Positions 1-7,839 of a stretch of DNA of 41,985 nucleotides are shown piece after piece. The position numbers were made by a program, and so were the translations under genes. The notes under the pieces were generated by a model. It was not told the DNA's origin, searched no databases, and saw only the letters and a list, made by a program, of their open reading frames with translations. Position 1 is the first letter of the stretch. Each line of letters starts with the position of its first letter. Source of the DNA: Pseudopedobacter sp036379295 (GTDB lineage Bacteria > Bacteroidota > Bacteroidia > Sphingobacteriales > Sphingobacteriaceae); contig DASVGY010000114.1 in assembly GCA_036379295.1 (NCBI GenBank), positions 1 through 41,985 on the forward strand. Direction: 5' to 3'.

Positions 1-1
1 A

Positions 2-652
2 AAGCTAAGAGGCGGTCTGGAATCAGAAATGATTTACAACGGAATAAATTTTGAAGATTTTAAATTCAGAACAAATTATGAAAACATCGCCGGAAAAAAC
101 ATAAAGTTGGTGCAAATCAGTCGTTTACTGCATCAGCAAAAAGGGCAGGATATTTTATTGGAAGCAATTGCCTTGCTTGTCAACAAATTCGAAATTAAAA
201 ATATTCATTTAGACATTGTGGGCGATGGGCCATCAGAAGAGTACTTAAAGAAGCTCAGCGAAAGTTTAAAGCTCCAAAAATACGTGTCGTTTTTAGGCCC
301 CAAAGACCGCTCATGGGTTTACAGCTCATTAATCAATTACGATGTTTTGGTGCAACCCTCCAGAATTGAAGGTTTTGGCATTACACTAATCGAAGCTATT
401 GCAACAGGGCTACCAGTAATTTCATCAAACATTGAAGGACCCTTAGAGGTTTTAGAAAACATTAGCTCTGCATATATTTTTGATGTTAATAAAGTTGAGG
501 ACTTAGCCGCAAAAATTAAGCAGCTCATTTTTGATTATGAACTTGGCCAAATAGAAAAAAAATGCCTTGAAAGCTTTAAAGTTGCTGAGGCTCGGTTTAG
601 GGTAAAAGATACAGCAATAAATTACCTAAATGCTTACCAAAAAATGTTATAA
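2..652 (+). CDS. GT4-family glycosyltransferase, C-terminal part (cut by window edge)
   Basis: This is the C-terminal half of a GT-B fold glycosyltransferase of the GT4 family, a cytoplasmic enzyme that moves a sugar from an activated donor onto a growing glycan. The reading frame is open to the left edge, and the first methionine (base 29) falls in the mid-protein signature MIYNGINFEDF, so that methionine is not the true start. Visible landmarks are the donor-domain opening KLVQISRLLHQQKGQDILLEA, the VGDGP turn, and the nucleotide-sugar motif around PSRIEGFGITLIEAIATGLP with the spaced glutamates typical of GT4. The stop lies just before the deacetylase gene, which suggests one transcript for exopolysaccharide assembly. 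Donor and acceptor cannot be told from sequence. Confidence 0.9.
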   Translation, partial: KLRGGLESEMIYNGINFEDFKFRTNYENIAGKNIKLVQISRLLHQQKGQDILLEAIALLVNKFEIKNIHLDIVGDGPSEEYLKKLSESLKLQKYVSFLGPKDRSWVYSSLINYDVLVQPSRIEGFGITLIEAIATGLPVISSNIEGPLEVLENISSAYIFDVNKVEDLAAKIKQLIFDYELGQIEKKCLESFKVAEARFRVKDTAINYLNAYQKML

Positions 653-672
653 AGCGCTTGGTTTACCAAAGA

Positions 673-1593
673 ATGGCCAATGAAATAGCTAAAAAAGTTA
701 TGAAAAATAAAATCAGAAATCTTTTAGCCTGGGGGCTTAGCCTAGGTTTTATTTTACTGGGTTTGGTACAAAGATCTAAACAAAAATCGCTCAATGGCAA
801 ATATATCTTGTCTATTTATTTCCATAACCCTAGCAAAAAACTTTTTGAATTTTGCATTAAATGGTTGCTCCGAAATAATTTCCACTTTTTAACCCAAGAA
901 GATGTAATAGCCATCGCAAACCAGAAAAAACAGTTCCCAAAGGGCGGCGTAATAATTACGGTGGATGATGGTTGGGCCAGTAATGAAGAAAACATAGCGG
1001 CAATTGCTAACAAATACAAAATTCCGGTAACCATTTTTATTTCTACTGAACCCGTTGAAAATGGTAATTATTGGTGGCCTTACGTGGATTTTGCTTCAAA
1101 AAACAAGCTTACTAACTATACCGTTCAAGGCCTTAAAAAAGTACCCAACAGCGAAAGAATGCTGGCATTAGCGCAAATAAAGCAGACGGTATCTTTACCA
1201 CGAGAAGCCATGACGATAGAACAGGTTAAAGCAATTGCGCAAACAAAATTTATAACAATAGGAGGACACACCGTAACGCACCCAATTTTACCAAATTGCC
1301 AGGATGAACAATCATTTACCGAGCTAAAAGCATCAAAAACCATCATTGAAAATTGGATTGGCCAAACTATAAATAGCTTTGCCTACCCTAACGGGAATTA
1401 TGGAGGCCGGGAAATAGCCTATCTTGAGCAGTTAGGCTATAAAATAGCTTATACCACCAAGCCGCTACCCTTAACTAAAGACGCACTGTCTAAAATTTAC
1501 GAAATCCCAAGATTTGGTGTTTTTGAAAATGTATCTAATTTAGAGGCCATTTGCCGGATGACAGGTGTATGGCAAAGGTTTTTCAATTCGTAA
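673..1593 (+). CDS. Polysaccharide deacetylase (NodB homology domain, CE4)
   Basis: A probable metal-dependent carbohydrate esterase that removes acetyl groups from N-acetylated sugars of a cell-surface glycan. The CE4 motifs are visible: TVDDGW near residue 95 (the DD pair, catalytic base and metal ligand), the zinc-binding GGHTVTHP around residue 180, and FAYPNGNYG near residue 235. A hydrophobic stretch (LLAWGLSLGFILLGLV) near the N-terminus looks like a signal anchor, putting the enzyme on the periplasmic side of the inner membrane. The frame also contains a TTG at 658, but ATG 673 is preferred; ATG 700 is a third option. It follows the glycosyltransferase by about 20 bases and is probably co-transcribed. 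It converges on the beta-helix gene with only 28 bases between the stops. Confidence 0.85.
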   Translation: MANEIAKKVMKNKIRNLLAWGLSLGFILLGLVQRSKQKSLNGKYILSIYFHNPSKKLFEFCIKWLLRNNFHFLTQEDVIAIANQKKQFPKGGVIITVDDGWASNEENIAAIANKYKIPVTIFISTEPVENGNYWWPYVDFASKNKLTNYTVQGLKKVPNSERMLALAQIKQTVSLPREAMTIEQVKAIAQTKFITIGGHTVTHPILPNCQDEQSFTELKASKTIIENWIGQTINSFAYPNGNYGGREIAYLEQLGYKIAYTTKPLPLTKDALSKIYEIPRFGVFENVSNLEAICRMTGVWQRFFNS

Positions 1594-1621
1594 ACCGCAA
1601 CGTTTCTGGTTTACAGATATT

Positions 1622-3397
1622 TTAATTGATGATTGTTTGGCATGCTGTTAAATCAACAGTTGCCGGATAAAAAACATTGCCAGAAACAGAAAATCCTGTT
1701 AAATTAAGCACATCCACCTTTTTTGTGCTCGCCTTAACCTCAAGCGCCACGTCTCCGTAGGTCGCATTTCCAATTATCTTGGTGTTTGAAAGGTCAATTG
1801 TATTTATTTTAAGGTTTGTTGGGTCAACGGTGATAACCGCGTTATATCCAGAAGCTGTCCCCACTTTTGAAATGGTATTTCCAGTGAGGTTTAAAGTATT
1901 TAAAACCGTTTCTGGGGTAGCCGAATACACTGTAACAGCATAGCTCGAGAAATTACTCATTTGGTTATCAATCACCGCGGCCGATGCGGAAGTTTCTAAA
2001 CGCAAGGCCAGGCCATGGTAAGCGTTCTGTAACTGATTATTTTGCAATAAAAAATTAGTGGTTTGGTACATTTTGGCAGCAAAACCATCGATGCTTCCGG
2101 TGGCACTTCGCCTAAACAGATTGTTAGTTATCGTAATATCATCAGAAAATTCAACGGATAAACCATCAAAAGCGCTCTTTGGTGCAACTAAATTTTCACA
2201 ATTGTTTTGACTGATGGTAGCATTACTCACTTTGCTTAAATAAATAAAACGATTGGTATTTTTGATAACATTCCCTGATACCAAAATATTAGCGGCATTT
2301 ACTGCCGTATTGGACCAAACACAAATTCCGTCTTCTTGGCCAAACTTGCTTCCCCCACTTAGGTTGTTTCCGGTAACCTCTACATCATGCGCATTCCAAA
2401 GTTGAATTAAAGAACTACCATCGCTCCTCCCGTTATAAATCTGATCAATGGTGTTGTTTTTAATTTTAGCATCACTTACAAATTCAAGATTCGAGGTCAC
2501 ACCCGGATTTTCACCCGCTATCAGATTTTGAAATTTAATGCCGTCCTTGCCGCAATTTTTAATTGTATTACTTTCCCAAACAACATGGTTACTGCCCTCG
2601 GTTTTTGTACCCGTATCAGAGCTGTTGTCGATTTGGTTATTGGTAAAAGTCAAATACTCGCCGCCAATTCCTAAAATACCGATTCCTCCTTTTCTACTAT
2701 CAGTACCTTGGTTACCAATACCCACCACCTTAGAAGAATCAACCCTGGCGTAAGTGCAATTTTGCAACGCCACGCCGTGGTACATTCCATTAACAGACGA
2801 ACATTTGTTAAGAATAATATGATTTGAGTTGGTGATGTTGAAAGATATAGACGGCGCATTAATAATACCGCAATTTTGGAGCGTTACATTTTCACAGCCC
2901 GAAATTTCCATCCCCATAATAAAATTAAGCCAGTTGTTACCGGCGTTAACTAAATTAGCCCTATTCCCATCTATTGTTAAACCCTCTACCCTGGCGCTTA
3001 ATAGGTTTGTAAATACAAAAGCAGCGCTCAAATCTTTTTTCCCGGAAGGAAAAGATGGCATCATCTGCAAAACAGCGCCATCGCTCAAAATATTTACCGT
3101 ACCTCCATTTTTTAAAATAGGTTTTGAGATGAAGTAAATTCCGTTGGGGATTAAAATATCTTTTTGTCGGTCAACCTCACTTTGTAATATGGCAGTTATA
3201 TCAGTACCAGCAGTATAAGGAGACGGCCCGTTAAGCACAAATAATTTACTTGATGAAATTTTGTTTGTGCTTTTTACGCCGATATTTAGGTCTTCCTTTT
3301 TACAAGCAAAAAAGCTGGCAGCAAGCACTAAAATTAAAGACAGGGTCATCAGTCGGCTTTTTTCCCTAAAAATACTATTTAACATAGGTACAAGCAT
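1622..3397 (-). CDS. Right-handed parallel beta-helix lipoprotein (pectate-lyase-like fold)
   Basis: An exported lipoprotein of about 591 residues. The N-terminus has a hydrophobic segment ending in ASFFAC followed by KKED, a lipobox typical of Bacteroidota. The rest is made of short repeats rich in Asn, Ile and Val (for example NNQIDNSSDTG, GNNLSGGSKFG and TNNLFRRSATG), the pattern of a pectate-lyase-type beta-helix. Such proteins are often polysaccharide lyases or epimerases, or glycan-binding proteins; no catalytic triad can be assigned by eye. The longest frame starts at a TTG (3400); ATG 3397 is used here and ATG 3385 is equally possible. It lies inside the exopolysaccharide locus but on the opposite strand, so it may process or bind that polymer. 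A TACG-N8-CGTA palindrome lies about 70 bases upstream. Confidence 0.8.
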   Translation of the reverse strand: MLVPMLNSIFREKSRLMTLSLILVLAASFFACKKEDLNIGVKSTNKISSSKLFVLNGPSPYTAGTDITAILQSEVDRQKDILIPNGIYFISKPILKNGGTVNILSDGAVLQMMPSFPSGKKDLSAAFVFTNLLSARVEGLTIDGNRANLVNAGNNWLNFIMGMEISGCENVTLQNCGIINAPSISFNITNSNHIILNKCSSVNGMYHGVALQNCTYARVDSSKVVGIGNQGTDSRKGGIGILGIGGEYLTFTNNQIDNSSDTGTKTEGSNHVVWESNTIKNCGKDGIKFQNLIAGENPGVTSNLEFVSDAKIKNNTIDQIYNGRSDGSSLIQLWNAHDVEVTGNNLSGGSKFGQEDGICVWSNTAVNAANILVSGNVIKNTNRFIYLSKVSNATISQNNCENLVAPKSAFDGLSVEFSDDITITNNLFRRSATGSIDGFAAKMYQTTNFLLQNNQLQNAYHGLALRLETSASAAVIDNQMSNFSSYAVTVYSATPETVLNTLNLTGNTISKVGTASGYNAVITVDPTNLKINTIDLSNTKIIGNATYGDVALEVKASTKKVDVLNLTGFSVSGNVFYPATVDLTACQTIIN

Positions 3398-3817
3398 CAA
3401 ATTTTACAACAAAAATTATTTATTGGCCACTGTTAACCAGGCTCGCCGGTTAGTTTCTTTTGGCGATACGCTTTTCTACGTAGAAAATTGGGGCAAGGTT
3501 ACCTTAGAATTCCACAACTTCTTTTTTAGTGCAAGGCTTTCTATATACTACACGGCAAAAGTTAAAATTGGCACAGCAACCTGTACTAACAACAGCAGTG
3601 TAAAATGATTGATTATGATAAATTATTAGAAACTTTAGCAATGGCGCATCGTAAAACAATGAAAACTGCGTAGATGAAGAGAGGAAAAGCGGATAGCGCC
3701 CCGGTTTCAAAAAAAATATTATCTTCGGTCAAACTTGATATTTAAGCTGAAAGATAATGTTGCTTACAAAAGTTTGGATAATTTTGGCCGCAGCCATGAA
3801 TTATTAAAAAAACATCA
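3398..3817. other. 420-bp divergent intergenic region without a convincing gene
   Basis: This separates the - strand beta-helix gene from the + strand glycosyltransferase gene. It contains the palindrome at 3467-3482 and, at 3684-3703, a GC-rich stretch (AGCGGATAGC followed by GCCCCGG) that resembles one half of the structured repeat at 22571-22649. A 68-codon - strand frame (3504-3710) has no recognisable features and is not called. Promoters for both flanking genes must lie here, but I cannot place them securely. Confidence 0.6.
3467..3482. promoter_or_regulatory. TACG-N8-CGTA palindrome, candidate operator (weakest of six)
   Basis: The sequence TACGCTTTTCTACGTA has the same TACG half-sites and 8-bp spacing as the five sites near the response-regulator cluster. 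It overlaps a perfect 16-bp palindrome (TTTTCTACGTAGAAAA, 3472-3487). Unlike the other five, no TTTG-type -7 box follows at 23 bases in either direction, so it may be a repressor-type site or a chance match. It is 70 bases from the beta-helix start codon. Confidence 0.4.
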
Positions 3818-4786
3818 ATGAACTCAAAAAATCTAAATGTTCTGTTTATCACAAACATGTTCCCCTATCCTAAATCTCCAAATTTTGGGATTTTTGTGAA
3901 AGAGCAAATAGATTGTTTGGTTGCTAATTTTGGGATATTTGCTAAAACTTTCTTTATTAACCCGCAAGAAAAAGGCAATATCGTTTACCTAAAATCTATT
4001 TACAAGATATTTAAAACGCTTAAAAAACATCCAGAAATAGACATTATCCATATTCATTATGGTTTATCGGCGCTGTTTCTTCTTTTTTTTAAACCAAAGC
4101 AAAAAATTTTTGTAACTTTTCATGGCTCTGATATTTTGAAAAAGCAAAACCGGTACATACAGGTCATTATCTCTAAATACATCGCCAAAAAAGTTGATAA
4201 AGCCTTTATTTTGAACGATGAAATGGAAAGCATCATGAAAAAGCTGAAGGTACCTTACGAGGTTTTACCTTGCGGTGTTGATGCTGATTTTTTTACGATT
4301 GATAGTAACGGAAGGGAAAAAACAGCTAATTCCAGATTAATAGTTTTCCCCGGCGACCCTACCCGCGACGTAAAAAATTATCCACTTTTTAAACAGGTAA
4401 TTGCTATACTAGGCGCTAAAAGCCAGTTTAGCATTCAAACAGAATGTATTCATAATATGAGCAGGGCGCAGGTTAAAGAGTTACTTAACCGAGCCGATTG
4501 CCTGTTGATGACTTCTATTAGTGAAGGTTCGCCGCAGGTGATTAAAGAAGCGCTTGCATGTAATACGCCGGTAGTTTCTGTCCCGGTGGGTGATGTGGAT
4601 GTAGTAATAAAAAACATCCCTAACTGTTATATATCAAGCAATTACAAGCCAGAAGATTTGGCAGTTTTAACTAGCAAAGCAATTGAAACGCAGGATGCGC
4701 CAATAAGGCAAGCGTTTCTTAAAAAAGGACGCTATGAAAACAAGATGGTTTGCCAAAAAATATATCAGAATTATTTAAGTGTTTAA
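3818..4786 (+). CDS. GT4-family glycosyltransferase
   Basis: A complete GT-B fold glycosyltransferase of 322 residues, shorter than the usual 360-400. The acceptor domain begins with NVLFITNMFPYPKSPNFGIFV, typical of GT4 enzymes. It continues with a DIIHIHYG strand and FVTFHGSDIL, the acceptor-side loop. The linker signature VLPCGVDADFF is followed by the donor-site motif SISEGSPQVIKEALACNTPVV with its paired glutamates. It probably acts in the cytoplasm on an undecaprenyl-linked oligosaccharide of the exopolysaccharide pathway, alongside the other transferases here. ATG 3818 gives a start right before the first beta-strand. A 124-bp gap separates it from asnB. Confidence 0.88.
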   Translation: MNSKNLNVLFITNMFPYPKSPNFGIFVKEQIDCLVANFGIFAKTFFINPQEKGNIVYLKSIYKIFKTLKKHPEIDIIHIHYGLSALFLLFFKPKQKIFVTFHGSDILKKQNRYIQVIISKYIAKKVDKAFILNDEMESIMKKLKVPYEVLPCGVDADFFTIDSNGREKTANSRLIVFPGDPTRDVKNYPLFKQVIAILGAKSQFSIQTECIHNMSRAQVKELLNRADCLLMTSISEGSPQVIKEALACNTPVVSVPVGDVDVVIKNIPNCYISSNYKPEDLAVLTSKAIETQDAPIRQAFLKKGRYENKMVCQKIYQNYLSV

Positions 4787-4910
4787 TTTTATGATGTACA
4801 CAACTGGCTCAATTTTTAAAAAAAAATCGAAACGAAAAAACCTAGAGCAGCTAAGGCAATCAATTCTATGGGCAAATATGTAAGTTTACCCTCCCAATTT
4901 TAGTGAATAT

Positions 4911-6767
4911 ATGTGCGGAATAGCAGGATCAATTAATGTACGTCTTAATATTGAAGTACTCAACTACATTAAACACCGGGGACCAGATTCCCAAGGCTTA
5001 ATTGAAAAGCAAGTTGGCAACAATAAAGTTTTTTTGGGGCACACAAGGTTATCGATTTTAGATCTGTCGGAGGCCGGCAGCCAGCCGATGCTAACCGATT
5101 GTGGCAATTTTGCCATCGTGTTCAATGGAGAAATATACAACCATCTCGAACTGCGCAAAAAGCTAACAAACATTTCTTTTAAAGGCCATTCTGATACAGA
5201 AACCATTTTATATTACATTAAGGAGTTTGGTATTGAGGGTGTAAACGATTTCAACGGGATATTTGCATTGGCTTTTTTGGATATTAAAAAAGAAAAATTG
5301 TACCTAGTTAGGGATCATTTTGGCGTAAAACCTGTTTACTACAGCTTCAAAGAAGAAACGATGGTTTTTTCCTCTGAACTTAAGGTTTTGCTAAAATCGG
5401 GGGTTGAAAAACAAATCGACTTATCTTCTTTAGATGCAATTTTAACTTTAAGGTATAACCCCTCGCCTACTACCATATTTCAAAATATATTTAAACTAAG
5501 TGCTGCATCATATATCACCTACGATCTTAAATCTCATACCCACCATATTGCGTGTTACCGAAAAGAAACCTACCAGTTAAACAGCGCTATTACTATTGAT
5601 GAGGCAATAGAAGAATACTCAAGATTATTTGAGCAAGCCGTTAAAAGACAACTTTTAGCCGACGTTCCGGTAGGCTTATTTTTAAGCGGCGGGCTTGATT
5701 CTGCTTTTATTGGCAAGGTGATGAGTCAAAATCTTAATTATCCAATTAAAACTTTCACCGTTGGTTTCACCGGAAAAGGAAATTTTAACGAGTTAGAAGA
5801 CGCTCAAACAACGGCCACGCTGCTTGGTTCAGACCATACGTCTGATTTTTTAAGTCAGGATCAATACCTTGATTATTTTAGGCAATCCTTTTACCATACC
5901 GAAGAGCCAATAGCAGAGCCAACCATTCCTGCTTTGTATCATCTTTCAAAAATGGCTTCTAAATCCGTTAAAGTGGTATTAAGCGGGCAAGGCGCTGATG
6001 AGCCAATGGCAGGATACAAGCGCTATTATGGCGAGCAAATTATGGCAAAATACGCCGGCATTTTAAATTTGATGCCTTATGGCGTTTTAAAACAATTTTT
6101 TAAGGCTAACGAGACTTATCAACGCGGAGTGTATTCGGCTCAATTTAAAAACGAGGAAGAACGTTTTATGGCTATTTATACCTTATTTTCTGATGAATTG
6201 AAGTCAAAAATCTATAAAGGCGACTTGAAATCAAGCATTGCAATAAAAAAAGATAAATTTTTCAGTCGGTTTTATGATGAAGTTAGCGGAAAATCTGATT
6301 CTTTAAACAGGCTTTTATACATTGATACCAGAACAATGTTGCCCGATAACCTGCTTTTGTTTAACGATAAAACAACAATGGCGCACTCCATTGAAAACCG
6401 GGTGCCCTTTTTAGATAAAGACCTGATAGCCTTTGTAGAAAGCCTGCCTTCTACCTATAAATTAAATGGTAAAATCCACAAATATGTAGAAAGGAAAGCG
6501 GCTGAAAACTTTTTACCAGCGGAAGTCATGAATCGGAAGAAAAGAGCCTTTGAAACCCCAGTGGGCGATTGGTTTAAAAGCAGTTTGTATGATGAATTGG
6601 TTTCTTTAGTGAGCCAAAAAAACAGCTTGTCAGACCAGTATTTTAATAAACCCGCTTTAATGAATATGATAGATATGCATAAAAACGGAAAGCGGGATTA
6701 TAGGAAACAGATTTATACCATTTATTCGCTTGAGCTATGGTACCAAAATTTTTATCTTAAATTTTAG
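4911..6767 (+). CDS. asnB: Asparagine synthase (glutamine-hydrolysing)
   Basis: This enzyme amidates aspartate to asparagine with ATP and glutamine. It has 618 residues in the usual two-domain layout. The N-terminal class II glutaminase domain starts MCGIAGS, so Cys2 becomes the N-terminal nucleophile after methionine removal, and it carries the HRGPDSQG and FNGEIYNH signatures. The C-terminal synthetase domain has the ATP-pyrophosphatase loop LFLSGGLDSAF near residue 260 and the GQGADEPMAGY and ENRVPFLD segments. AsnB paralogues are common in exopolysaccharide and O-antigen loci, where they may amidate uronic acids or other acidic sugars. This locus context makes that plausible here, but sequence alone does not separate the two roles. 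Confidence 0.93.
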   Translation: MCGIAGSINVRLNIEVLNYIKHRGPDSQGLIEKQVGNNKVFLGHTRLSILDLSEAGSQPMLTDCGNFAIVFNGEIYNHLELRKKLTNISFKGHSDTETILYYIKEFGIEGVNDFNGIFALAFLDIKKEKLYLVRDHFGVKPVYYSFKEETMVFSSELKVLLKSGVEKQIDLSSLDAILTLRYNPSPTTIFQNIFKLSAASYITYDLKSHTHHIACYRKETYQLNSAITIDEAIEEYSRLFEQAVKRQLLADVPVGLFLSGGLDSAFIGKVMSQNLNYPIKTFTVGFTGKGNFNELEDAQTTATLLGSDHTSDFLSQDQYLDYFRQSFYHTEEPIAEPTIPALYHLSKMASKSVKVVLSGQGADEPMAGYKRYYGEQIMAKYAGILNLMPYGVLKQFFKANETYQRGVYSAQFKNEEERFMAIYTLFSDELKSKIYKGDLKSSIAIKKDKFFSRFYDEVSGKSDSLNRLLYIDTRTMLPDNLLLFNDKTTMAHSIENRVPFLDKDLIAFVESLPSTYKLNGKIHKYVERKAAENFLPAEVMNRKKRAFETPVGDWFKSSLYDELVSLVSQKNSLSDQYFNKPALMNMIDMHKNGKRDYRKQIYTIYSLELWYQNFYLKF

Positions 6768-6776
6768 CAGCAGCAA

Positions 6777-7262
6777 ATGGAAAAAGATAAAAGAAAAAGA
6801 ATTGTTTTAATTTGTTCTGATGGCGGACATTTAGCGCAAACCCTGCATTTAAAAGAAATGTTTTTAAAATATAATTACCTTTTAGTTACCGAGCAAACAC
6901 CCGCTACCGCCACTTTAAAAGAAAGCTACAATACTTTTTTTCTTGCGGCAAGGTCTAAAGGGAAAGAAAGAGGTATTTCTTTTTACTTTACTGCGCTTTA
7001 CAATGCATTTTTATCTCTCAAAGTTTTGCTCAAGCATTGGCCAAAAGTAATTATCTCAACCGGAAGCCACACCGCAATACCTATGTGTATATTAGGGAAG
7101 CTGTTGGGAATAAAAGTGGTTTTTATATTATCTTACGCCAGAGTAAAATCAAGAGCGAAATCTGCAGATTTAATTTATAAAATAGCCGATAAGTTTATTA
7201 TTCAATGGCCTGATGAGCAAGTTAATTACCCTAAAGGCATTTATTTGGGAGGAATATATTAA
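6777..7262 (+). CDS. Alg14-like (PssD-type) glycosyltransferase membrane subunit
   Basis: This is the N-terminal half of a split GT-B glycosyltransferase (161 residues). In this family the Alg14/PssD/EpsF-type subunit binds the lipid-linked acceptor and anchors its partner to the cytoplasmic face of the membrane. The opening IVLICSDGGHLAQTLHL contains the glycine-rich SDGGHL loop of the Alg14 family, and the STGSHTAIPMCILGKLLG segment matches the conserved core. The next gene encodes the catalytic donor-binding half, and the two genes overlap by one base (TAATG), as expected for subunits made in equal amounts. It most likely adds the second sugar after the WcaJ-type initiating transferase encoded downstream. 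Confidence 0.85.
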   Translation: MEKDKRKRIVLICSDGGHLAQTLHLKEMFLKYNYLLVTEQTPATATLKESYNTFFLAARSKGKERGISFYFTALYNAFLSLKVLLKHWPKVIISTGSHTAIPMCILGKLLGIKVVFILSYARVKSRAKSADLIYKIADKFIIQWPDEQVNYPKGIYLGGIY

Positions 7263-7741
7263 TGATTCTTGTTTTATTAGGCACTTTTGTTACCGAATTT
7301 AAGAGACCTCTTTTGGAGCTTGACAGGCTTTGTAAAGAAGGGATAATTAATGAAGAGGTAATTGTACAAAACGGTTACACTTTTATCGAAACAAACTGCC
7401 TAACCCTTAGGCCTTTTATTGCACCAAAAGAGTTGGATGAGCTCCATCAAAAAGCCCGGCTAATTATTACCCATGCCGGTACAGGCTCTTTAATAAAAGC
7501 GGTAGGGTTTAAAAAAAAGGTGATAGGCATAAGCAGGTTAAATAAATACGGCGAACATGTGGACGACCACCAAGTTGAAATTTTAGACAAATTTGTTGAG
7601 CTGGGTTATATTTTACCATGGCATGAAAATGATAGCCTGCAAGATATTTTAAACGCTGTAACCAATTTTGAGCCGGTGCCGTTTAAATCCAATAAGCCAG
7701 TAATCGCAAATTATCTTTCTAACTATATTGATGGTTTGTAA
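7262..7741 (+). CDS. Alg13-like (PssE-type) glycosyltransferase catalytic subunit
   Basis: This is the C-terminal half of the split GT-B enzyme (159 residues), related to the C-terminal domain of MurG and to eukaryotic Alg13. It begins MILVLLGTFVTEFKRPL, like the family's first strand. It carries the donor-binding motif LIITHAGTGSLIKAVGFKKKVIGISR, where HAGTGS is the UDP-sugar phosphate loop. A GEHVDDHQVEI segment follows, close to the family's conserved EHxxxHQ pattern. The one-base overlap with the Alg14-like gene supports complex formation. The donor is probably UDP-activated (UDP-GlcNAc or UDP-glucuronate in studied homologues), but the sugar cannot be read from sequence. Confidence 0.86.
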   Translation: MILVLLGTFVTEFKRPLLELDRLCKEGIINEEVIVQNGYTFIETNCLTLRPFIAPKELDELHQKARLIITHAGTGSLIKAVGFKKKVIGISRLNKYGEHVDDHQVEILDKFVELGYILPWHENDSLQDILNAVTNFEPVPFKSNKPVIANYLSNYIDGL

Positions 7742-7839
7742 ACTAGTTTAACGGTGTTATATTTAATAAAAAATTAAAATTAATTTCATTTAAAACACAC
7801 GGAAGGGTTTGTAATAAACCACGCTAGCTCCGCAATAAT

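Noticed and set aside
3504..3710. A 68-codon - strand frame in the divergent intergenic region
   Set aside because: No signal peptide, domain or coding-like composition is seen, and the region contains parts of a GC-rich repeat.
4791..4883. A 30-codon frame beginning MMYTTGSIFKKKSKRKN between the glycosyltransferase and asnB
   Set aside because: It is short and basic with no recognisable motif, and the lysine run comes from an A-rich leader. Without homologues it cannot be separated from chance.
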